A stretch of DNA of 39,026 bases from a virus: IMG/VR virus record IMGVR_UViG_3300025141_000274, positions 1 through 39,026 of that record, one strand, 5' to 3'. A program made the position numbers and the translations under genes. A model generated the notes under the pieces. It had not been told where the DNA came from. It searched no databases and was given only the letters and a program-made list of their open reading frames with translations. Within the stretch, counting starts at the first letter, position 1; every line of letters begins with the position of its first letter. Positions 7,650 to 13,703 of the stretch are shown here, piece by piece.

Positions 7650-8831
7650 TCAAACCAACTCTGATGCCAGGCGCAACGCCAACTGAGCCTGCGCCGGCAC
7701 CACTGCGTTGCCTAACGCGCGCAGTCTAGCTGGCCGGTGCGGCGGCTTGCCCGTGACCGTGCGCGGTGGCTCATGATCATACTGTGGCGAGTCGCCCCAT
7801 TGACCCTTGATCATGGGCGCTGGAAAGGGCAGCGGTTGCGGTGCGTCACACTCGAGGTCAGTCCAGCCGAGCGGGAACCCCATCAACAATTCTACGAATG
7901 ACGGGCTGAGTTTCCCTGGCACCTGCATGTCCAGGGTCACTTGCTTGCCGATAGCGATGCGCCGCTTGATGCTAGGGTTGCGGTAGTCGCCACGGTTCTT
8001 ATCACCGTCTACCTTGACAGGGCTTGCCCATCGCTTCACCGCAACCGTCAGTTGCATCCCGGCGCCGTTGCCGTTGTTGTACAGCTTCTTGAGACGGTCT
8101 CGCCTTGCTTGGAATGCCTCGAGCGTCATGCCGTCGTTGAACACCCCGGCGTTCGGCGTCGGCCAGCGGTCGCCCCCCTTCACTTTCGGCCTGTCGGCTC
8201 GCACCGCATCAGTCAGCGACAAACCGCCGTGTGCCTTGCTACCGGGCGCATAGCGACCGCCAGACGACTTCGCATCGCCAGCGGTTGCGGTTGGCCAGCG
8301 ACCGGGTTGCGGTGCCTTGCCAGCCCGAATCACCCGGTGACCTTCGCGGCCTCGCTCTGCGAGGATGAACACGCGCCAGCGGAGGTGAACCGCGCCTGTG
8401 TGAGCGGCAGCAACGCGCACCCACGTCAAGCCATAGCCGATGTCGCCAAGCGCACGTTCGACCTCGGGCTGCCACTTCGATAGCAGGGCTTGGACGTTTT
8501 CAATGACGAGGTATCGCGGCTGCAATTCGGCAGCGAGTCGCACCATTTCAAAGAACAGCGCGCTACGTTCGCCGTCGACCAGACCAGCTTGCGTGCCAGC
8601 CGACGACAGGTCTTGGCAGGGAAAGCCGCCAGCGAGCACGTCGACCGGCTCGAGGTTTTCTGCGGTGACCAGGCGCACGTCATCATAGACGGGCACGCCC
8701 GGCCAGCGTTTCTCGAGCACCTTCTGGCAGTAGGGGTTTTGTTCGACAAACCATGCAGGGGTTGCCCCGAAATGGCGCTCACACGCCAAGTCGAGACCCC
8801 CGATGCCACTAAACAGACTACCGACCTTCAT
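7650..8831 (-). CDS. DNA (cytosine-5) methyltransferase
   Basis: A 393-aa C5-cytosine methyltransferase. Motif I SLFSGIGGLDLACE binds AdoMet, motif IV GGFPCQDLSSAG contains the catalytic Cys of the PCQ loop, motif VI VIENVQAL supplies the Glu, motif VIII is VHLRWRVFIL and motif X RALGNAVVP closes the fold. Motif VIII normally starts Gln-x-Arg; here the first position is His. Target recognition lies in the stretch between motifs VIII and X. The ATG at 8831 has GGAGGTG six bases upstream; about 120 upstream in-frame codons lie in the next gene and are rejected. No matching restriction enzyme is nearby, so it probably protects phage DNA from host restriction or marks it for regulation. Confidence 0.96.
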   Translation of the reverse strand: MKVGSLFSGIGGLDLACERHFGATPAWFVEQNPYCQKVLEKRWPGVPVYDDVRLVTAENLEPVDVLAGGFPCQDLSSAGTQAGLVDGERSALFFEMVRLAAELQPRYLVIENVQALLSKWQPEVERALGDIGYGLTWVRVAAAHTGAVHLRWRVFILAERGREGHRVIRAGKAPQPGRWPTATAGDAKSSGGRYAPGSKAHGGLSLTDAVRADRPKVKGGDRWPTPNAGVFNDGMTLEAFQARRDRLKKLYNNGNGAGMQLTVAVKRWASPVKVDGDKNRGDYRNPSIKRRIAIGKQVTLDMQVPGKLSPSFVELLMGFPLGWTDLECDAPQPLPFPAPMIKGQWGDSPQYDHEPPRTVTGKPPHRPARLRALGNAVVPAQAQLALRLASELV

Positions 8832-9229
8832 TTCAACACCTCCAGACTGGCCGACCGCTCGCACCAGATACAGCGACCGCAGCCGCAAGGGTGAGCTCGT
8901 GTGCGACATGTGATGCACAGGCCGTCTGGTTGCTCGTCCGGTTCGATGCAGATGTTGCAGTTCGCGCAGTTGTACCATTCTTCCGGTATCGTCACCTGTT
9001 CGCCATACGCCCAGTGGCTGAACGGCGACCCGTCGTCGTCGTCGGCTTTCTCGAGCGTGAACAGGACGCGGTTTTCTGCGACGATGGCCCATGGCGCGGT
9101 CTCGACATCGCGACCGTATTTCTCGCGACGTGCAGCGGTTATGGTGAGTCCAACTACCTTGGCGCGGCGGGCACGGTCTCGACCCCAACCACCGCGCCAT
9201 TCGACTGTGTCTCCGATTGCTACGTTCAT
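8828..9229 (-). CDS. Cys-rich zinc-ribbon-like protein, 133 aa
   Basis: A two-part protein of 133 aa. The N-terminal half (MNVAIGDTVEWRGG onward) looks like a small beta-rich domain with basic residues. The C-terminal half is Cys-rich: CANCNIC, then CITC, then CGCGRCIWC, enough ligands for two zinc sites. GGAGGTG five bases before the ATG at 9229 fixes the start. Its stop and the methyltransferase start overlap as ATGA, so the two are translationally coupled. It could be a nucleic-acid-binding partner of the methyltransferase. No homologue is recognised. Confidence 0.75.
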   Translation of the reverse strand: MNVAIGDTVEWRGGWGRDRARRAKVVGLTITAARREKYGRDVETAPWAIVAENRVLFTLEKADDDDGSPFSHWAYGEQVTIPEEWYNCANCNICIEPDEQPDGLCITCRTRAHPCGCGRCIWCERSASLEVLK

Positions 9230-9453
9230 CCTGTCACCTCCACCCGTCGATCGGGCATTGCTTCGATACCATGGTCGGCACAATCGGCAGCTTCGCAGCC
9301 ATCCGAGGTCATGCCGCACGCACCAGGCGCCTCGCCAAGACCCCAACACCAAGAACTCGAGCACTCGACGTTGGGCCAGCCGAACCGCGACAGGTCAGTT
9401 TGTAGGGTTTCCGTTGTATGGCCGCACGCGCGGCAAGCTTGCTGGAGTGTCAT
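9226..9453 (-). CDS. Small Cys-rich protein, 75 aa
   Basis: A 75-aa protein starting MTLQQACRACGHTTETLQ, with further cysteines spread through the middle (VECSSSWCWG, GACGMTSDGC, ADCADHG). The first CxxC pair is zinc-ribbon-like; the later ones are irregular. GGAGGTG sits five bases before the ATG. Coupled by ATGA overlaps on both sides to the other Cys-rich genes. Unknown function. Three such genes in a row suggest a related set rather than chance. Confidence 0.7.
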   Translation of the reverse strand: MTLQQACRACGHTTETLQTDLSRFGWPNVECSSSWCWGLGEAPGACGMTSDGCEAADCADHGIEAMPDRRVEVTG

Positions 9454-9653
9454 TGTGTCACCTCCGATTTCTCCGCCTTGCGACACGTCCAAGAACAGAC
9501 CTGCAAGTATGCTTCGACCGAACCTTCCCAGCGGTCACAAACTGTGCCGCAACCGGCGCAGTCGTAGCGAACCATCATCTTGCACGAGTAAACCCGTTGC
9601 CCCGTTGGCATATCTGCCAGCCTCGTTCGTTGTGTATATCTTGCTGCTATCAT
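9450..9653 (-). CDS. Small zinc-ribbon-like protein, 67 aa
   Basis: A 67-aa protein with a basic start (MIAARYTQRTRLADMPTG), a CAGCGTVC cluster at about residues 32-39 and a second VCSWTCRKAEK pair near the C-terminus. The CxxC-x-n-CxxxC layout is that of a treble-clef or ribbon finger. GGAGGTG precedes the ATG by six bases. The stop overlaps the next start (ATGA). Most likely a small nucleic-acid or protein-binding module. No specific function can be assigned. Confidence 0.7.
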   Translation of the reverse strand: MIAARYTQRTRLADMPTGQRVYSCKMMVRYDCAGCGTVCDRWEGSVEAYLQVCSWTCRKAEKSEVTQ

Positions 9654-9674
9654 CTCTCACACCTCCTCAAGTGT

Positions 9675-10526
9675 TTATCCAACCAATCCAACAACGCGCC
9701 GTGATGCACTGAGCACCTCGATCGCTACGTTTCCGTTTCGTTTCTTTGCCGCTCGCTTGCGCGACGAATCGCCGCCGCCATGACGAACGACGAACACCGA
9801 CGAGCGCCGATCATCCTCGCGCCTTGCACCATCGCAAGCGCCGCATGCATGACACGGCAGGCCGCGACCACGTAGCGCGATTGACTCTGTCGACGATGGG
9901 CAGAGCATGAAACCGGCAGGTACTCGCGTTGCGAGCGGATCGCCAACGAGGAACACGCGCCAACCGAGAGCGATGGCACGTCGCGCCTCCGCTTCACTGT
10001 GAACCGATAGCATGTGCGACGATTGTAGGTGGACGGCTTGCGCCTCGTGCGTATAGCCCAGCATGCTGAACCCTCGACGCTTGGCGGTCTCGAGGATCGC
10101 CAGCGCCACATCGACCGGCAGCGCGGCAAGGTCGCCAGCGACCGCCGAGCGGACCCGATCGATGCGGTATCGCTTGGCGAGTGTCAGCGTCAACCGCCAT
10201 GCGTCCGCGTCGAAGCCTTCGCACGTCTCGATGGCGCGTGCCAGGTTCGCCGCCGGTTGCGTTGCCGCTTGCACGTTGTGCTGGACGTAGCACTTGCCGG
10301 TCTCGATGAACGGGCAGGAACCGCACACCGTCTCAATCTGCGGGCGAACGCTCCGAACATATGCCGCGCCGCGCGCGAGGCTTCCGCCTTTGAACGCTTG
10401 CATCTCCTGCCACGTTGACTCTGGCGCGATGGTCAAGCCGACCACCTGCCCGGTTTTCTTGTTGCCCTTGTTTATGGTTGCGATGGCGACGATGCCACTG
10501 CCCTTGTAGATCATTGCGTCAAACAT
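9675..10526 (-). CDS. DUF7227-like phage protein with Cys clusters
   Basis: A 283-aa protein that I match by pattern to a phage family I know as DUF7227; the number should be checked. Diagnostic features are NKKTGQ near the N-terminus, a first cluster VCGSCPFIETGKCYV, a middle segment VRSAVAGDLAALP, GYTHEAQ, then LGWRVFLVGDP, and a C-terminal CPSS ... CHACGACDG cluster. Six or more conserved Cys could hold a metal or Fe-S centre. The ATG at 10526 follows a G/A-rich ribosome site (GGGGGGAG). Its first eight residues, MFDAMIYK, are identical to those of the next gene upstream. Biochemical role unknown. The stop lies 21 bases before the next gene. Confidence 0.72.
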   Translation of the reverse strand: MFDAMIYKGSGIVAIATINKGNKKTGQVVGLTIAPESTWQEMQAFKGGSLARGAAYVRSVRPQIETVCGSCPFIETGKCYVQHNVQAATQPAANLARAIETCEGFDADAWRLTLTLAKRYRIDRVRSAVAGDLAALPVDVALAILETAKRRGFSMLGYTHEAQAVHLQSSHMLSVHSEAEARRAIALGWRVFLVGDPLATRVPAGFMLCPSSTESIALRGRGLPCHACGACDGARREDDRRSSVFVVRHGGGDSSRKRAAKKRNGNVAIEVLSASRRVVGLVG

Positions 10527-10896
10527 CGTCTCCCCCCTTGGTGGCACCTTCGCTCATCTTGATCAACAGCGCCCGCGCTTCCAAGTTGAACCACAGTTCA
10601 GCCGGTGGTGTGGGTTGTGTGTTGTCCATCCAACAAAGAACGAAGGACACACCGCCCTGGTCGCGCTCCTTCATCATGTAGCGGGCAGTCCAATGGTCGC
10701 TGTTCTCTTGCATCGTCCACACCCGATCGAATTCAAAGCCATCTCCGCCCCGATGAACCATCACAGTGCAGTCAACGCGCCGCCATCGAACGACGCTGGC
10801 CGTTGTATTGCCCGGCGCCCGGTACAAGTCGCGCCGATGGCCAACCACCTGAAAGCGTCCGCGCCATGCTCGCTTGTAGATCATCGCGTCAAACAT
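10519..10896 (-). CDS. Unknown protein sharing the MFDAMIYK start, 125 aa
   Basis: A 125-aa protein with a basic N-terminal part (KRAWRGRFQVVGHRRDLYR) and a Trp/Met-rich body (VWTMQENSDHWTARYMMKER). No family recognised. The ATG at 10896 has GAGGTGG five bases upstream; the frame extends further but overlaps the XF1762-like gene. The first eight codons are almost identical at the DNA level to those of the DUF7227-like gene that follows (27 bp with one difference). Its stop overlaps that gene by eight bases. The shared start may mark a duplicated translation initiation cassette or a common localisation tag. Confidence 0.68.
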   Translation of the reverse strand: MFDAMIYKRAWRGRFQVVGHRRDLYRAPGNTTASVVRWRRVDCTVMVHRGGDGFEFDRVWTMQENSDHWTARYMMKERDQGGVSFVLCWMDNTQPTPPAELWFNLEARALLIKMSEGATKGGDDV

Positions 10897-11333
10897 CGTA
10901 GCCACCTCTGCTTTTTTTCGGTTGGATAGAGCCCCGTCTTTCGGGGTCTCGCTTTGCAATTCCACTCGCCACCGCCAGCGGTCGCCGCGTCCAGGGTCCA
11001 ACCCGATGCGCGAAGAGACGTGCCCGGCTCGCTGACCAGCGTATAGGTGAAAATCCGACGATAGCCGATGGCCTTGGCTGCCCGTGCCGCTGCGCCGTAG
11101 AGCATCGAACAAGCGTTGCGCGTGCCATCGCTGGCAAGCCGCACGACCTCGCACGTCCAACCGTCCTGCAAACGACGCGCAACCGGGCGCCCAACGATGG
11201 CGACCGCGCGCACCTGGTCATCATCATCGATGACCGAGATGCAGAACAGGCAACCGCGCGCGGCCTTGTGGTGGCGATGATTCGCCGTGATAAAGGCGTT
11301 CGCCGCGCGGAGTGTAATCGGTTTCAGTTTCAT
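10881..11333 (-). CDS. XF1762-like protein, GNAT-type acetyltransferase fold
   Basis: A 150-aa phage protein of the XF1762 type, which looks like a GNAT acetyltransferase. Recognisable blocks are ITANHRHHKAARGC near residue 15, AVAIVGRPVARRLQDG, CEVVRLASDGTRNACSMLYG, the AA-rich helix ARAAKAIGYRRIFTYTL, and EPGTSLRASGW. The RxxG/A-type acetyl-CoA loop is not obvious in a strict form. GGGGGTG lies five bases before the ATG. These proteins are frequent in phage accessory regions, often with small Cys-rich genes. The acetyl acceptor is unknown. Its stop overlaps the next gene by 16 bases. Confidence 0.82.
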   Translation of the reverse strand: MKLKPITLRAANAFITANHRHHKAARGCLFCISVIDDDDQVRAVAIVGRPVARRLQDGWTCEVVRLASDGTRNACSMLYGAAARAAKAIGYRRIFTYTLVSEPGTSLRASGWTLDAATAGGGEWNCKARPRKTGLYPTEKKQRWLRCLTR

Positions 11334-11776
11334 GACTGCACCCCCTCAACCAACGCCTTCGACACGGCGAACGTAACGAACTGCTCCAACAGTTCACCGG
11401 TCGGCATGTCGTTGTCATCGAAGTGCGCGCGGATGGCCAGGATGTCACCGTCATCGAAGTCATGCGAGACGGTGATCGTGGCGAACTCTTCGCGAACCTT
11501 CTTGCGATAGGTCGCCATCTCCGCGTCATAAGTGTCCATGGCGATGCGCTTGGCCTGCATGATGTTCAACCGATAATCGCCACGCCACCTGTCGCCGGCC
11601 TCGCGATTCAACTCCGCGAAACACTCATCGATGGTGTCAAGCACGTTGGCCGCGTACGACTTTTCGGCGCCATCGAAACCATCGAACGTGTCATCATGTC
11701 GGCTCATGAATGCGTTGTATGCGTTGCACTCGCCGACGCTGACCGCCTTGTCTTTGCTTAGATCCTGAAACTCCAT
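11330..11776 (-). CDS. Unknown acidic protein, first gene of accessory operon
   Basis: A 148-aa acidic, helical protein (MEFQDLSKDKAVSVGE..., then ANVLDTIDECFAELN, YDAEMATYRKKVREEF, and a C-terminal LLEQFVTFAVSKALVEG). No domain recognised. The ATG is preceded by GGAGGTGACAAG, the strongest form of the leader shared by this operon. It overlaps the XF1762-like gene as ATGA. As the first gene after the divergent intergenic region at 11777-11939 it is probably expressed early and strongly. Confidence 0.7.
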   Translation of the reverse strand: MEFQDLSKDKAVSVGECNAYNAFMSRHDDTFDGFDGAEKSYAANVLDTIDECFAELNREAGDRWRGDYRLNIMQAKRIAMDTYDAEMATYRKKVREEFATITVSHDFDDGDILAIRAHFDDNDMPTGELLEQFVTFAVSKALVEGVQS

Positions 11777-11939
11777 CTTGTCACCTCCGAAAATGTTTTT
11801 TTCTTCTTAGAGTGCCTGAGGAAATCGGGATTGTCAACAATATCTTGTGTCTGCATGACCGGACACGGTTGCCTAGCTGTTGCGTCTTTGGCGAGAGCTG
11901 AGTTGACGCGGGCGGCGCCTGGTCGATAGTCTCCGAGAC
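11777..11939. promoter_or_regulatory. Divergent intergenic region with leftward promoter candidate
   Basis: This 163-bp gap separates the leftward accessory operon from the rightward HTH gene. On the minus strand there is a perfect -35 TTGACA (11832-11837), but no convincing -10 at 16-18 bases, the nearest being CACTCT, so this promoter is weakly supported. The -35 lies inside the inverted repeat ATTGTCAACAAT. A second inverted repeat, GTGTC/GACAC, sits at 11847-11851 and 11862-11866. Either could be an operator. Confidence 0.4.
11903..11930 (+). promoter_or_regulatory. Rightward promoter candidate, near-leaderless
   Basis: TTGACG (11903-11908) is followed after 16 bases by GATAGT (11925-11930). 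The expected transcription start falls within a few bases of the ATG at 11940, and there is no good Shine-Dalgarno sequence, so the HTH protein may be made from a leaderless or nearly leaderless message. The match is fair (five and four of six consensus bases). Confidence 0.45.
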
Positions 11940-12554
11940 ATGAACGAAGCGGAACCAGGCGGAACGTCGGCGACGAGGAAACACATCCTTCTCTGTAGCG
12001 AAGAGAAGGAGGAGCTTCAGCGGATTCTCGCCGACAAGAGAATCGACCCAGACTTGCGGATCCGAGCCCGAATCGTCTTGGATGCCGGCGACGGTTTGCA
12101 CTGGACGCACACCGCAAACGAACTGAAAATATCGCGCGCTCGAGTGCATCGCTGGCGCGGCCGGTTCCGGTCGCATGGCTTGCCAGGCATCACAATCAAA
12201 CTCGCGAACGGTCGCACACCGATCAAACGACTTGATCACACGCTCTCGCGCATGCCCGGCGATGGCGCCGAGGCAACGCCCGCCGACGTCAAGCGTGCAA
12301 TCGTCGCGTTCATGGCTGAACTGCCAGACGATGACCCGCGTTCGCCGCACGCGCCAAGGGCAAAGGTCAAACTTGGAGCGCTGACCCTACTCGCGCGCAT
12401 CGCATCCACCGAAGCCAAATCAGGAAACGAAAAGGAAGCCGATCAAACGCTGAGCTTATTGGAGACCTTGCGAGATGAAGCCGACGCCATCGCGGAGATG
12501 CCAGCACGCGAACCCCCGACGCTCGAGGATATCGTGTTTGACCTGGCGAAATGA
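11940..12554 (+). CDS. HTH protein with IS630-type DNA-binding domain
   Basis: A 204-aa protein. Residues about 18-95 match the IS630-transposase winged HTH: EEKEELQRILADKRIDP, then LRIRARIVLDAGDGLHWT, then ANELKISRARVHRWRGRFRS, then HGLPGI and a GRTP turn. No DDE catalytic domain follows. Instead there is a region with ADVKRAIVAFMAELPDDDP and a helical C-terminus (LGALTLLARIASTEA ... LEDIVFDLAK). This looks like a transposase DNA-binding domain recruited for phage use. Its position just upstream of the iteron region suggests an origin-binding, packaging (small terminase) or regulatory role. The downstream 741 bp hold no convincing gene. Family of the HTH is confident, role is open. Confidence 0.8.
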   Translation: MNEAEPGGTSATRKHILLCSEEKEELQRILADKRIDPDLRIRARIVLDAGDGLHWTHTANELKISRARVHRWRGRFRSHGLPGITIKLANGRTPIKRLDHTLSRMPGDGAEATPADVKRAIVAFMAELPDDDPRSPHAPRAKVKLGALTLLARIASTEAKSGNEKEADQTLSLLETLRDEADAIAEMPAREPPTLEDIVFDLAK

Positions 12555-12637
12555 ATCGCGGCGCTTCGCGCCTTCACGCTAGCGAGTACATACGTCCGTG
12601 GAGCTCGAGGCTGCGCCTCTCGCAGGGTAGGTGGTAA
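12551..12637 (+). CDS. Possible 28-aa coupled peptide
   Basis: An ATG overlapping the HTH gene's stop as ATGA opens a 28-codon frame (MNRGASRLHASEYIRPWSSR...) that ends at TAA 12635-12637. The overlap is the same coupling used throughout this genome. However, the frame runs across two GC-rich mini-hairpins, so the base composition may be dictated by structure rather than by protein. I keep it as a weak candidate only. Confidence 0.25.
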   Translation: MNRGASRLHASEYIRPWSSRLRLSQGRW

Positions 12638-12660
12638 GCCGCGCTCGTCGCTCGCTTCGC
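12560..12660. repeat. Trinucleotide-loop mini-hairpins
   Basis: GGCGC-TTC-GCGCC (12560-12572) and GAGGC-TGC-GCCTC (12607-12619) are perfect five-bp stems with three-base loops. On the minus strand the loops read GAA and GCA, that is GNA loops, and the core GCGAAGC occurs at 12563-12569 and again at 12654-12660. Single-stranded DNA with GCGAAGC forms an unusually stable hairpin, known from single-stranded phage origins. CGCTCG-like direct repeats fill 12641-12675. A role as protein-bound or single-strand-specific structure is inferred. Confidence 0.6.
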
Positions 12661-12848
12661 TCGCTCCTCGCTCCTGAGGTTGGGTGTCTGGGATAAAAGA
12701 CCGAAGACCCTCCCCCCTTTTTTATTTTTCTCTATGGTTTTTTTGCGGCGACCCTACTTTTTCACAAGAGCTGGGGTCTTTGCGCCCCAAAACACCCCAA
12801 CACTAAACGCCCGTTCAGTACAAAGGCCAAAACGCTGGGGCCTTTACA

Positions 12849-13167
12849 CCCCAAAGTACCCCGAAAGTACCCCGAAAGTACCCCAAGAACAAAAGCGAAC
12901 AATAACGCCCACCTACACCCCCATCCATCAGCTAAAGCATTTCGCTCCGGGGTACTTTGGACGACTTTTGTGCATAGCACTTGGGTTTCTGGAATGTTAA
13001 AACATCTGGGTTAGGATCACAAAAAACGGCTCTATCTACCCCGGATCAGGGTCTTTTCGTAATGATTTTGTATAGTTAGATACCCTCCCCAAAGTGCCCC
13101 GAAAGTACCCCGGATCGTGACACTGCTCTCCACCCCAAAGTGCCCCTAAAGTACCCCAAAGTACCCC
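12849..13167. repeat. Iteron array, nine AAAGT(A/G)CCCC copies
   Basis: Copies at 12853-12862, 12864-12873, 12875-12884, 12949-12958 (inverted), 13091-13100, 13102-13111, 13137-13146, 13148-13157 and 13158-13167. Within clusters the spacing is 11 bp (once 10), about one helical turn, so a protein would bind on one DNA face. Most copies are flanked on the left by CCCC plus one base. The inverted copy lies between two clusters. There are no unique spacers, so this is not CRISPR. Typical of initiator-binding iterons, but operator or packaging arrays are alternatives. Confidence 0.88.
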
Positions 13168-13170
13168 TAA

Positions 13171-13188
13171 CCTGACCGGGTGGTCAGG
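13171..13188. repeat. Seven-bp inverted repeat next to iterons
   Basis: CCTGACC (13171-13177) and GGTCAGG (13182-13188) are separated by GGGT. It lies four bases after the last iteron. Without a following T tract it is not a typical terminator. It may be a dimer binding site or a cruciform. Confidence 0.6.
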
Positions 13189-13201
13189 ATTCGGCCCACC
13201 C

Positions 13202-13235
13202 CCAGCTCTCTCCAGCTCTCTCCAGTTCGCTCCAG
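13202..13235. repeat. Ten-bp phased direct repeats
   Basis: Two exact copies of CCAGCTCTCT (13202-13211, 13212-13221) and a diverged CCAGTTCGCT (13222-13231), then CCAG. Exact 10-bp spacing is close to one helical turn, so a protein oligomer could contact each copy from the same face. Sits 60 bases before the first virion gene. Confidence 0.65.
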
Positions 13236-13295
13236 AAAAACTTGCCACCCTCGTCAGCGGCGTGTTATCACTCGCGCACGACCAGGAGGGTTGAT

Positions 13296-13703
13296 ATGAC
13301 CGAGCGTATTCCAGCCACCAGCGTGATCGCTGACGCCACTGGCATCGATTTGATGGCCCGACAGAGCAGCGAGTTTTTCGTCATCGAGAAGCAGTTCGCG
13401 ATTCTTGGGCTCGCTGCGACGACGAACACCGAGGACTTGTTTGAGGCTATCAACACGACGTTGGATGATATGGGGATGAGCGAAAAGGTGCCGAAAGCCA
13501 TCACGATGATGCCCACCCATGGCGATGGGATGTATCTGAAGACGTTCAACACCGACCCGGTGAACAACTTTGGTGCGGGCGCCGATGATCAGGGAATTTT
13601 GGTTGCCGAAGGGGACCGCATCACTCTGAAGATTGCTCAACCATCTGATGACGCACTCGGCTACCAGACGGCAGGTAGGGTGTACTGTGCCTGTTATTTC
13701 TAA
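13296..13703 (+). CDS. Unknown protein, first gene of the virion operon
   Basis: A 135-aa protein with no recognised domain. The N-terminus is MTERIPATSVIADATG and the body has beta-strand-like stretches (SEFFVIEKQFAIL, GDRITLKIAQ) and Gly-rich turns. It lacks transmembrane segments and has a conserved-looking Met-Gly-Asp turn region (HGDGMYLKTF). AGGAGG seven bases before the ATG at 13296 is the strongest ribosome site in this area and sets the start; the frame extends upstream to 13242 but without a site. The gene opens the rightward structural block and could be a virion surface protein or a late regulator. Confidence 0.72.
   Translation: MTERIPATSVIADATGIDLMARQSSEFFVIEKQFAILGLAATTNTEDLFEAINTTLDDMGMSEKVPKAITMMPTHGDGMYLKTFNTDPVNNFGAGADDQGILVAEGDRITLKIAQPSDDALGYQTAGRVYCACYF

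Larger units (their letters stand above)
12555..13295. other. 741-bp non-coding region, origin or packaging-site candidate
   Basis: The largest gene-free stretch. It holds, left to right: GC-rich mini-hairpins and CGCTCG-type repeats (12560-12675), a T-rich tract that may end transcription from the left (12717-12750), an iteron array (12849-13167), an AT-rich section (about 12990-13080) with TATAGT at 13071-13076, a 7-bp inverted repeat (13171-13188) and helically phased repeats (13202-13235). A 106-codon frame at 12680-13000 is composed largely of the repeats and has no ribosome site. The next gene starts at 13296 after AGGAGG. This combination of iterons, an AT-rich segment and inverted repeats is what a replication origin or packaging site often shows. 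Confidence 0.75.

Noticed and set aside
11940-12554. IS630 insertion sequence
   Set aside because: Only the HTH part matches, the DDE domain and terminal inverted repeats are missing, and the gene fits the phage layout.
12680-13000. A 106-codon rightward frame
   Set aside because: No ribosome site, composition follows the iteron and Pro-rich repeats, and it spans features that look non-coding.
12849-13167. Repeats considered as a CRISPR array
   Set aside because: Units are 10-11 bp without unique spacers, and one copy is inverted.
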